From positions 1 to 43,890 of the forward strand of contig JADFYD010000001.1 of assembly GCA_015233235.1 (NCBI GenBank): a DNA stretch of 43,890 nt, read 5' to 3'. Source of the stretch: Candidatus Omnitrophota bacterium. GTDB taxonomy: Bacteria > Omnitrophota > Gorgyraeia > Tantalellales > Tantalellaceae. The notes beneath the pieces are model-generated. The model did no database searches. It was given only the letters and a program-made list of their open reading frames with translations, and was not told the DNA's origin. The position numbers and the translations under genes were made by a program. How positions within the stretch are numbered: the first letter of the stretch is position 1; every line of letters begins with the position of its first letter. Below, piece by piece: positions 26,988 to 35,078 of this stretch.

Positions 26988-28215
26988 TAGTGTATTTTTC
27001 CCATTTGGTTAACAAGTCAACGGAGTTAATCAGGTCTAAAATGTAAGTCGTGTAGTCTTCGCCGGTAGCGCCGGTGCTGCGTCCGGTCAGAACAAATTTT
27101 CTTTCAAATTGTCCCGCGATGTCCAGCGCCTTTTCGACTATTTCGGATTCTTTAGCAAAACCAATATGGCCAAGAAGCATGCTGCTTGCTCTTATCATAG
27201 ACGATGGGTCGGCATATATGTCCCTGCCTTCCTGGACCATTCTGGGAGCGCTGCCGTGTATCGCCTCAAACATGGCCCATTTTTTTCCTATATTCGCGCT
27301 TCCGGCCGTACCGACCCCGCCCTGTATCTGCGCTGCCTCATCAGTCAGGATATCGCCATAAAGGTTGGGGAGCACAATAACCTCAAAATCTCCGCGCCGT
27401 TCCGCATCAAGCAGTTTTGCCGTCATTATATCGATGTACCACTCGTCAAGTTTTATCCCGCACCCGGCATATTCCGAAGCGATCATTTTGGCGATCTCAG
27501 AGAATTTGCCGTCGGTTGTTTTTATGACATTAGATTTTGTCACGGCGGTCACCCTCTTGAACCCGTTCCTCTTCGCATATTCGAACGCCATGCGTATTAT
27601 GCGCTCGGTGCCTTGTCTGGTAGTGACCGTAAAATCTACAAAAAGATCATCCGTTACGCATATCCCTTTCGAGCCAAGGATATAAGCGCCTTCTGTATTC
27701 TCCCTGAAGAATGTCCAATTAATGCCTTCTTTGGCTATTTTAACTGGTCGCACATTTGCGAAAAGATCCAACTCACGCCTCATTGCTACGTTGGCGCTCT
27801 CGATATTAGGCCATTTATCGCCAGCCTGGGGTGTTGTCGTCGGGCCCTTAAGGATTACGTGACACTTCTTTATTTCTGCGAGCACATCGTCCGGGATAGC
27901 CTTCTTATGCTTGACACGGTTCTCAATTGTCAGACCTTCGATAGTGCGGAACTGTACTTTACCGTTTCTAGATTGTTCCCGAAGAACATGCTTCAGGATG
28001 CGTTCCGAATGTTTGGATATCTCCTTTCCTATGCCGTCACCCCAGCATATTCCTACAACAATGGATGGAAGGCGTGAATAATCGGTCCATTCTGAACTTT
28101 GTTTCATTACTTCAATTCTGGCCAACTGATCTTTGATTATGCCGCTGAAGTGCGTAAGCGCTCTATCGACATATGCTGTTCCGCAAAATTTTTCATCCAC
28201 AATACTTTCCCCCAA
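26980..28215 (-). CDS. Isocitrate/isopropylmalate dehydrogenase family protein, probably isocitrate dehydrogenase
   Basis: VGICWGDGIGKEISKH..., LKGPTTTPQAGDKWPNIESANVAMRRELDLFANVRPVK, FFRENTEGAYILGSKG, NLYGDILTDEAAQIQGGVGTAGSANIG. Confidence 0.88.
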   Translation of the reverse strand: MGESIVDEKFCGTAYVDRALTHFSGIIKDQLARIEVMKQSSEWTDYSRLPSIVVGICWGDGIGKEISKHSERILKHVLREQSRNGKVQFRTIEGLTIENRVKHKKAIPDDVLAEIKKCHVILKGPTTTPQAGDKWPNIESANVAMRRELDLFANVRPVKIAKEGINWTFFRENTEGAYILGSKGICVTDDLFVDFTVTTRQGTERIIRMAFEYAKRNGFKRVTAVTKSNVIKTTDGKFSEIAKMIASEYAGCGIKLDEWYIDIMTAKLLDAERRGDFEVIVLPNLYGDILTDEAAQIQGGVGTAGSANIGKKWAMFEAIHGSAPRMVQEGRDIYADPSSMIRASSMLLGHIGFAKESEIVEKALDIAGQFERKFVLTGRSTGATGEDYTTYILDLINSVDLLTKWEKYTNE

Positions 28216-28409
28216 TTTTACACAGTGGAACTACTCGGCGTTTTTGAATAGCATATTATAAATATCTAAACTGATATTTTCAACCTATATTTTCGTGTGC
28301 CGAGAACTTAGCATGCTCTTTTTTTACTCTTTTACTTGAAAAATTCACGCATTTAAACAATAATATAACGCGGTAAACAAAAAAACTTAAAGGAAGGACG
28401 CCAACTATT

Positions 28410-30074
28410 ATGAAAACACACAAAATTATCGCGTACATTTTGAGCGCAGCTTTCGTAATTACGAGCACTAGAGTTCCGGCTTACACAGACGACACTGCGG
28501 ACATCAAGGGAGTCTACAAACAACTTACGGACTCGGAAGTCTCAAAGTCGGTCGACAAGATCGACAAAGACATGCAAAATCTCCGAAACGAGAAAAAGTT
28601 TATTACCCTGGTGGCAGAAGAGAAAAAATATGAACAGTCTGGCAACACCGTAGTCGCAGAATACATTCAGAAAAAGATCGATCACCTGATGAATGATAGG
28701 TCATTCGAACGATATTTGTGTAACAAAAACTCTCAGGAGATCGCCGCCAGTGCTGAAAAAAAAGCCAAACTCGAGGCCGAAAAGAAAGCGCGTCTTGAAT
28801 CAGAAACAAAAGCGAGACTCGAATCCGAAAAGAAGGAAAAACTTGCCGCCGAAAAGAAGGCAAAATTAGATGCTGAAAAAAAGGCAAAATTTGAAGCCGA
28901 AAAACAGGCCAAACTCCAGGCCGCAAATAAAGCTAAAATGCTCGCCGACCAAAAAGCCAAGCTGCGGGCCGAGGAGACTGCTAAAGAAGAAGCGATGAAG
29001 GCCGCTAAGCTGGAAGCCAAAAGAAAAGCGGCTCTTGAAGCTGAAGCTAACGCCAAAAAACTTTCCGAACAAAAAGAGGCGCTCCGTGCCGAAAAAGCCG
29101 CTAAACAGGAAGCCGAGAAAAAAGCCAAACTTGAAGCGGACGCAAAACTAAAAAAAGAACGCGAACTCGCAAGACAGGAACGTCTTCGCCGGGAAGAAGA
29201 GAAGAGAGCGGAAATGAGCGCTAAAGAAGACGCGCGCAAACAAGCCATTAAGGAAAAGACAAAAAGGGATAAAGCCGAAAAAGCCGCTAAAAAAGCCGCG
29301 GAAAAACAAAGCGCTGCCGATGAAATTAAACAGCTTCGCGAAAGCGCCCTCAAGGCCAAGGAAGAAACCCAGCGAAAAGCTATCGAGAAATCAAAAAATA
29401 CTGAACTCATGCAAAAACATACCGATGAATTGAAACTCGAAAAAGAAGCCAAAAAGAAAGAACTTGAAGAAAAACGGAAGAAAGAGGAATCCATAAAGGC
29501 TGCAAAACTCGAAGCCAAAGCAAAAGCAAAAAAAGAAAAAGAACTTGCCGCGCAAAAAGCAAAAGAAGAATACGAGGCTAAACAGGCCGCTCTTAAAGCC
29601 CAAAAAGAGCTCGAAAAACAGCGGCGCGAAGAACTGGAGAAAAAACGCGAAGATGAGCTACGAGAGAAAGAAGAAGCGAGAAAAAAGGAACTTGAGGAAA
29701 AACGTCAAAAGCAAGTGGCAGAAAAAGCGGCGAAACTTGAAGCCGAAAAGAAACTCAAAAAAGAACGCGAACTCGCGGAACAACAGCTACGAGACTCGCA
29801 GGAGTTAAAGCGCCGTGAGACAGAGGCAAAACGCGCGGCTAAACAGGAAGCCCAGAATTCGCTTGCTGATAAAGAACGATCAGAACGCGAAAGACAGGAT
29901 GAAGAATCCCTTAAAGTAAAGAAGCAGGAATCTCTTCTGGCGGAAGTCAAAGCACACTATGACAAGGCCGAAAAGTTATATGCCGCGGGAAAATATGACC
30001 AGGCAAAAACTGAATGGCAGAAAGTACTGGACCTTTCCAACGATCCGCTCCTGAAAAAATCCGGACAGAACTGA
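28410..30074 (+). CDS. Secreted/periplasmic Lys-Glu-Ala-rich long-helix (TolA-like) protein with C-terminal TPR-like segment
   Basis: Signal-like N-terminus MKTHKIIAYILSAAFVITSTRVPAYT; long EKKAKLEAEKKARLE...-type region; end HYDKAEKLYAAGKYDQAKTEWQKVLDLS. Confidence 0.85.
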   Translation: MKTHKIIAYILSAAFVITSTRVPAYTDDTADIKGVYKQLTDSEVSKSVDKIDKDMQNLRNEKKFITLVAEEKKYEQSGNTVVAEYIQKKIDHLMNDRSFERYLCNKNSQEIAASAEKKAKLEAEKKARLESETKARLESEKKEKLAAEKKAKLDAEKKAKFEAEKQAKLQAANKAKMLADQKAKLRAEETAKEEAMKAAKLEAKRKAALEAEANAKKLSEQKEALRAEKAAKQEAEKKAKLEADAKLKKERELARQERLRREEEKRAEMSAKEDARKQAIKEKTKRDKAEKAAKKAAEKQSAADEIKQLRESALKAKEETQRKAIEKSKNTELMQKHTDELKLEKEAKKKELEEKRKKEESIKAAKLEAKAKAKKEKELAAQKAKEEYEAKQAALKAQKELEKQRREELEKKREDELREKEEARKKELEEKRQKQVAEKAAKLEAEKKLKKERELAEQQLRDSQELKRRETEAKRAAKQEAQNSLADKERSERERQDEESLKVKKQESLLAEVKAHYDKAEKLYAAGKYDQAKTEWQKVLDLSNDPLLKKSGQN

Positions 30075-30087
30075 CAAAGTGGCCCGC

Positions 30088-31785
30088 TCAGGGTTTATTT
30101 TGGATGGTGCAGACAATATTGCGGCCCTTTTCTTTTGCGACATAGAGCGCTTCATCCGCGCGCTTAATGACCGAGTCTAAAGTGTCACCCTTAATGTATG
30201 AGGACACACCAACGCTGGATGTGACAGGATAGCGTTGTTTTTCATCCCTGATCTCTTTGTTTTGGATATTAAGCCGTATCTTCTCGCCTATCTCCAGAGC
30301 GTATTCAAGCGTCGTGCTTCTTAGTATAACCAGCATCTCTTCACCGCCGTAACGCGCGACGATATCCGAACCCCTAACGGATGTTTTTAGAACCGAGGCA
30401 GTCTCCTTAAGCACCAGATCGCCAATCTGATGGCCGTAGGTATCGTTCACTCTTTTGAAATGGTCCAAGTCACACATAATGATCGAAAAAACTTTTGTCA
30501 TCCCGTGAAGAACGGCCTGGATCTCATTTTCAAGCATCATCTTAGCGTAGCGTATATTGTATAGACCGGTAAGACCGTCAGTGATCGATATTTTCAATAA
30601 CTGTTTTTTCTCAATATTTGAGCATACAAAGTTGTACGTCCCTAGCGCGACCGAATTGAGCAGCGTTGAAAATAAGACCGTAAACACAGGCAATTTGTAT
30701 CCACACACGAACACTAAATAACTCGCGACTAGATAACCGCACACCAGGATTGCCACAAAAATATTTTCAATGACCGGATTTTTACCCTGCAGTATAAAAA
30801 CAAGAAGAAAAGAGATGACAACCATTATCAGTGCCCCCATCCAGAACGGCAGGACACGCATAAAACTCTTGGAAAGTATAGTATCTAAAGCGTTCGCAAT
30901 AATACCTATCCCGGGGTACTCAGACTCAACCGGTACCGGTTTTATGTCGTACAGACCATACGCGGATATCCCGATAAGGCATATTGAATTCTTAAAAACC
31001 TTAAGGTCCATATCGGGTGCCTCTCCGTCGGCCGATTTTTGGAACGCAGCTAAAACATCCAAAAAATCATAATGCCTGAACGATTTCGTCCATGTGCCGC
31101 GCCAATTGATCAACAGATTCGTATGATCAATAAGAGGCACCACGATCGCGTTTCGCCCGGGAGCTCCGGATAAAATGAGTTTTTCATTCTTTATTTCCGC
31201 TGTATCGATCTTTTGCCCCAGATAGTCCGATGCCATGCGTAACACAACATGCGGCGACGCTTCCCCCTTACCAGATAAAAATACCATCGGCATGCGTCTT
31301 ATAGAACCGTCCATGTCAGGGTAAATGTTCATGCTTCCCATATTCTTTACAGAGGAAGAAAACCTTTCTATTGGATAAAGAGCGCTATCGTTATCATAGT
31401 TCTTTCCCGAAAATATATATGGAAGGTAAACTTTACCGCTCGCCTTTATCGCCTCTGCGAATAGGGCGTCGTCGACGTCATCTGCCTTTTCCGAAAATAT
31501 CACATCGAAATATATGACTTTTGCGCCCAGATCGGTCAGAACCTTGGTCATAGCGGCATGCCACATGCGTTTCCAAGGCCACCTGCCGATTTTGTCTATA
31601 TCTGCATTGGTTATTTCTATGATGTTTATCGGTTGAGTTGATAGGGAGTTTCCTTTAATGCGGAAAAAAACGTCACTAAAAGCGTTTTCAATGTTCGAGG
31701 CAAACTGGAATCCGCATGCTGCGATAATGCACGCGGTGATAACCCCAACAATACTGATCCTGGATATAACCGTCTTTGAAAACAC
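30088..31785 (-). CDS. CHASE2-GGDEF diguanylate cyclase
   Basis: CHASE2: VFFRIKGNSLSTQPINIIEITNADIDKIGRWPWKRMWHA...VIYFDVIFSE; three TMs; GGDEF: DGLTGLYNIRYAKMML...DLDHFKRVNDTYGHQIGD...VARYGGEEMLVIL. Confidence 0.93.
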   Translation of the reverse strand: MFSKTVISRISIVGVITACIIAACGFQFASNIENAFSDVFFRIKGNSLSTQPINIIEITNADIDKIGRWPWKRMWHAAMTKVLTDLGAKVIYFDVIFSEKADDVDDALFAEAIKASGKVYLPYIFSGKNYDNDSALYPIERFSSSVKNMGSMNIYPDMDGSIRRMPMVFLSGKGEASPHVVLRMASDYLGQKIDTAEIKNEKLILSGAPGRNAIVVPLIDHTNLLINWRGTWTKSFRHYDFLDVLAAFQKSADGEAPDMDLKVFKNSICLIGISAYGLYDIKPVPVESEYPGIGIIANALDTILSKSFMRVLPFWMGALIMVVISFLLVFILQGKNPVIENIFVAILVCGYLVASYLVFVCGYKLPVFTVLFSTLLNSVALGTYNFVCSNIEKKQLLKISITDGLTGLYNIRYAKMMLENEIQAVLHGMTKVFSIIMCDLDHFKRVNDTYGHQIGDLVLKETASVLKTSVRGSDIVARYGGEEMLVILRSTTLEYALEIGEKIRLNIQNKEIRDEKQRYPVTSSVGVSSYIKGDTLDSVIKRADEALYVAKEKGRNIVCTIQNKP

Positions 31786-31834
31786 TTCTTCCCGGCCTTC
31801 TTGTTGTTAAAATAAAAAATAAGCGGGTTTGTGC

Positions 31835-32296
31835 TTACGACTCTACCGTTACAGAGAAAGTAGTTCCACGCACTCCCACAATGGATGTCGGAGTTTTAAC
31901 TTCAAATTTCGATTTTTCCGATTGAAGTTTTTTGGCTTTTATAAGCACTTCTCCCACGGAAAGGTCTAAAAGTGTCTTATGCGACTCTGGATCAGCGGCA
32001 TCTTTCCCCTTAAATAGTTCCGAGAGCGTCAAATTGCTGTTTGGCTTAAGTTCCACATCAGCCCCTTCTTCACCGCCTTCTAAACGTATCACGGCTTTTG
32101 AATCCGGACCGGTCTTGATTATCGCTCCCTCTCCAAGCAACATACCAGCCGTAGCTTTCGCCCACTGGACGCCGGTAGTGCTTACATCGACGGAGCCTTC
32201 CACGGAAACTACCGAAGCGTTCTCACAAAATCCCTGCTGCAAATGGACGGCATACATCGCTGCGATAATACCAACTATAAGAAATACTTTCTTCAT
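31835..32296 (-). CDS. FecR domain protein (signal peptide)
   Basis: VSVEGSVDVSTTGVQWAKATAGMLLGEGAIIKTGPDSKAVIRLEGG...LKPNSNLTLSEL...FEVKTPTSIVGVRGTTFSVTVES. Confidence 0.88.
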   Translation of the reverse strand: MKKVFLIVGIIAAMYAVHLQQGFCENASVVSVEGSVDVSTTGVQWAKATAGMLLGEGAIIKTGPDSKAVIRLEGGEEGADVELKPNSNLTLSELFKGKDAADPESHKTLLDLSVGEVLIKAKKLQSEKSKFEVKTPTSIVGVRGTTFSVTVES

Positions 32297-32421
32297 GCCT
32301 TTCCTCCTGTTTTCGATTAAGTACTTACCTCTTGCGCGACGTTCCTCAAGAACACTTCTTCAAGTTCGACATCTAAATGATACACAAGGTTGAATGAAAA
32401 TGCAATATGTGAAAGACTCAA

Positions 32422-32468
32422 AAAACAAAAAGAGGGACATCAAAGAACGATATCCCTCTTTTTGTTTT
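32422..32468 (-). terminator. Rho-independent terminator downstream of 32482-32853
   Basis: aaaacaaaaagaggga 32422-32437 / tccctctttttgtttt 32453-32468, perfect 16-bp arms. Confidence 0.85.
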
Positions 32469-32481
32469 AATTCAGAACTTA

Positions 32482-32853
32482 TTAAGAAACCTGTTCCTGG
32501 GTCTTCTTGCCGGCTTCAACCGGTACCATTACGGTCTGTTCCGTAGCCACTTTTACTGTTTCAGCGCTTTTCACAACAGGTGTAGTTACAATTTCAGGAG
32601 CTTTGTCTACTTGCCCTGTCAGTGTTTCGCCGGTAACTTTTACCGTATCAACGACTACGCCTACAGTATTTTTCGCGGCAGTGCCTACAGTATTCGCCGA
32701 CTCATTAACAACATTGGCGGGATAGTTCACTACTGTCTTACCCGCTTTTTTCGCCATTTCCTTCGCACTTTTTTGTTCCGCCGCGAACGAGGAACCCGCG
32801 ACAAGAGTCACAGCAAAAAAGCAAACTGTTACCGCTGCAATTACTTTCTTCAT
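32482..32853 (-). CDS. Secreted Val/Thr/Ala-rich small protein
   Basis: Signal peptide MKKVIAAVTVCFFAVTLVAGSSFAAE, then repetitive VVNESANTVGTAAKNTVGVVVDTVKVTGETLTG; own terminator. Confidence 0.75.
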   Translation of the reverse strand: MKKVIAAVTVCFFAVTLVAGSSFAAEQKSAKEMAKKAGKTVVNYPANVVNESANTVGTAAKNTVGVVVDTVKVTGETLTGQVDKAPEIVTTPVVKSAETVKVATEQTVMVPVEAGKKTQEQVS

Positions 32854-32877
32854 GTTTCTTACTCCTCCTTTTTTATG

Positions 32878-33327
32878 TTACGATATTTTTTTAGACACTA
32901 ACCCACTTATCACTTTGCCATCCGCCTTACCGGATACTTTTCTCATGACTTCTTTCATCACTCTACCCATATCTTTTTGGGATACCGCGCCAAGTTCTTT
33001 GATCGTATCATCCACTATTTTAGACAGTTCTTCTTCCGATAGAGGCTTCGGGAGATACACCGAAAGAACTTCAATGTGAGTTTTTTCTCGCGCCGAAAGA
33101 TCGGGGCGGTTGCCCGCATTGAATTGATCGATCGAATCCTTACCCTGCTTAACGAGCTTATTTACAAGAGATATCACGCCTGGGTCGTCGATCTCCTTGG
33201 AAAGATTTTCGATCTTTTTATTTTTGATCTCTGCTAAAAGCAGTCTTATCGCGGTAAGGGTCTCCGCCTCGCCTTTCTTCATAGCAGCTACCATGTCTTT
33301 TTTTATCTGTTCTTCCAGCATTCCCAT
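32878..33327 (-). CDS. GatB/YqeY domain protein
   Basis: MLEEQIKKDMVAAMKKGEAETLTAIRLLLAEIKNKKIE...LSVYLPKPLSEEEL...DMGRVMKEVMRKVSGKADGKVISGLV. Confidence 0.95.
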   Translation of the reverse strand: MGMLEEQIKKDMVAAMKKGEAETLTAIRLLLAEIKNKKIENLSKEIDDPGVISLVNKLVKQGKDSIDQFNAGNRPDLSAREKTHIEVLSVYLPKPLSEEELSKIVDDTIKELGAVSQKDMGRVMKEVMRKVSGKADGKVISGLVSKKIS

Positions 33328-33333
33328 GATTTA

Positions 33334-33831
33334 TCAGAGCTTCTTATTTTGTGAAGATCTTTTTTTATTCACGGCAAAAACCCTCTGGAAAGGGTTTAAG
33401 TAGTCCAAAAGCAACTTCCCTTCAAGATGATCTATCTCGTGCTGAATACATTTTGCCAAAAGGCCCTCACATTTTTTTATGATTAAATTCCCACACACAT
33501 CACGACCTTCCACTTCTACTATGGTGGGGCGTGCGATCTTTATCGCAAGCCCGGGTAAGCTCAAACAGCCTTCATCCATTGTATCACTTTTTTCAGATCT
33601 TGATACAATACTCGGGTTGACCATCACTTCCAGACCTTTGCCAACATCAACCGTGATAATCCTGGCGCTGAGCCCGACCTGCGGAGCGGCCAAACCGATG
33701 CCGTTATTGATATACATCAGTTCGGACATGGCTTCGACTATACTCAAAAGCCTTTTATCAAAGATCTCTACTTCCTTAGCTTTTTTACCCAAACATGGAT
33801 CAGGATAAATTCGAAGCTTGAGCTGTTCCAC
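33334..33831 (-). CDS. def: Peptide deformylase
   Basis: GIGLAAPQVGLSARI, EGCLSLPGL, CIQHEIDHLEGKLLLDYL. Confidence 0.97.
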   Translation of the reverse strand: MEQLKLRIYPDPCLGKKAKEVEIFDKRLLSIVEAMSELMYINNGIGLAAPQVGLSARIITVDVGKGLEVMVNPSIVSRSEKSDTMDEGCLSLPGLAIKIARPTIVEVEGRDVCGNLIIKKCEGLLAKCIQHEIDHLEGKLLLDYLNPFQRVFAVNKKRSSQNKKL

Positions 33832-34187
33832 TATTTACCCTTAGTTATCTTATTCCCTTTAGAAAGTTCCACAACACGCGGCTTCATATTTTTGCATTCA
33901 TCAGTTTCAAGATGACAATATGTGAGTACAACTACGGTGTCTCCAACCTCGCCGCGTCTGGCCGCCGGGCCGTATAAGACCACCTTTCCAGAACCGGCTT
34001 TTTCCTTAATTGCATAGGTTATAAGGCGTTCGCCGCTGTGCTGATTTAAAACATGCACCTGTTCTCCGGGAAAAATATCCGCCGCTTTCAGTATTTTTTC
34101 GTCGATACCAATGCTGCCGTTGTAGTGCAGCGACTTACCGGTCAAAACAGCTTCTTTTATTTTGGATTTGCACAGAATTCTCAACAT
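33831..34187 (-). CDS. panD: Aspartate 1-decarboxylase
   Basis: MLRILCKSKIKEAVLTGKSLHYNGSIGIDEKILKAADIFPGEQVHVLNQHSGERLITYAI...GPAARRGEVGDTVVVLTY. Confidence 0.96.
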   Translation of the reverse strand: MLRILCKSKIKEAVLTGKSLHYNGSIGIDEKILKAADIFPGEQVHVLNQHSGERLITYAIKEKAGSGKVVLYGPAARRGEVGDTVVVLTYCHLETDECKNMKPRVVELSKGNKITKGK

Positions 34188-34210
34188 AGAAAGTCGTCCT
34201 CGTCAGATGA

Positions 34211-34567
34211 CTAGTTTTTTTGCTTACCAAGAGGTTTGTTACTGATATTCGTCAGCGAATCGCCGTCAAAATAGAGATACATATCCTCCGAAAAATAATC
34301 CGCACCGACAGGTAAAGCTGTTGTCATAGCTTTATAGTACCATTCTTCCCTTTCTCCGTCCCATGCGCCGGCTGCAATAACTACACTTTTAAAATTTGGC
34401 TCCCCAAAGACATGCACAACCTCGGATTTGGACATGCCCACCTTAGCGGCGCTTGTGCCTATCGGGTTTTTAAGTATTTGTTTTGGCCCCGGGATAGTCA
34501 TATCCGCGCAGCCGGAAAAAAACGCAAGAACAGTAACAAGCCCGACAAAGCAAATAAGATTTTTCAA
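34211..34567 (-). CDS. Lipoprotein with SmpA/OmlA-like segment
   Basis: Lipobox-like VLAFFSGCADM; VGMSKSEVVHVFGEPN...EEWYYKA. Confidence 0.65.
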   Translation of the reverse strand: MKNLICFVGLVTVLAFFSGCADMTIPGPKQILKNPIGTSAAKVGMSKSEVVHVFGEPNFKSVVIAAGAWDGEREEWYYKAMTTALPVGADYFSEDMYLYFDGDSLTNISNKPLGKQKN

Positions 34568-34592
34568 TTTTCCTCCATTTTGTCGTTAAAAA

Positions 34593-34958
34593 TCACGCGG
34601 AGTGGTAATCCGAACTATATAAAATGTCGCACAAGTATCTCAACAAAAAATTCTTATGGGCATCCTCGATATAGATAATCTCCGCGCCTACGTCGTACGG
34701 GGAATTGTCTTCTAGTGTCACCTTTTTTACCCATATGATCTTGCCTTTTAGGCTGATAGTTTTGTCATAGGTGGGAAGGTCCATTTTGATGGATATCTGC
34801 TCTATCGGATCGATCTTAAAAGGCACCTCAAATTTCAAACCAACCGGCGATATGTTCTTCGTAATGGTCTCATGGTGCCACGTTTTCCCGGAAACCTTCA
34901 CCCTGACCGGCACCTCAATTCTTATGTACCGTCTTCGTTCTGATAGGTTGATCGTCAC
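34593..34958 (-). CDS. PilZ domain protein (GTG start at 34958 likely; ORF open to 35012)
   Basis: SERRRYIRIEVPVRVKVSGK...TKNISPVGLKFEVPFKIDPIEQISIKMDLP. Confidence 0.85.
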   Translation of the reverse strand: MTINLSERRRYIRIEVPVRVKVSGKTWHHETITKNISPVGLKFEVPFKIDPIEQISIKMDLPTYDKTISLKGKIIWVKKVTLEDNSPYDVGAEIIYIEDAHKNFLLRYLCDILYSSDYHSA

Positions 34959-35078
34959 GTATATCCCCTGGTTATTTCCCGGAAGTATAGCATATATGCA
35001 ACTTAACGTCAATATTATCTTGGATCATTCGCGCGCCGAATTTTTACATGTTAAGTCTAACTATTTGCTCGCATACCA

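Noticed and set aside
27109-28077. 322-aa plus-strand ORF inside icd
   Set aside because: Antisense to a well-conserved dehydrogenase; no recognisable domain or RBS.
28733-29518. 261-aa minus-strand ORF rich in Ser/Ala/Phe
   Set aside because: Complement of the Lys/Glu/Ala-rich coding gene 28410-30074; composition artefact.
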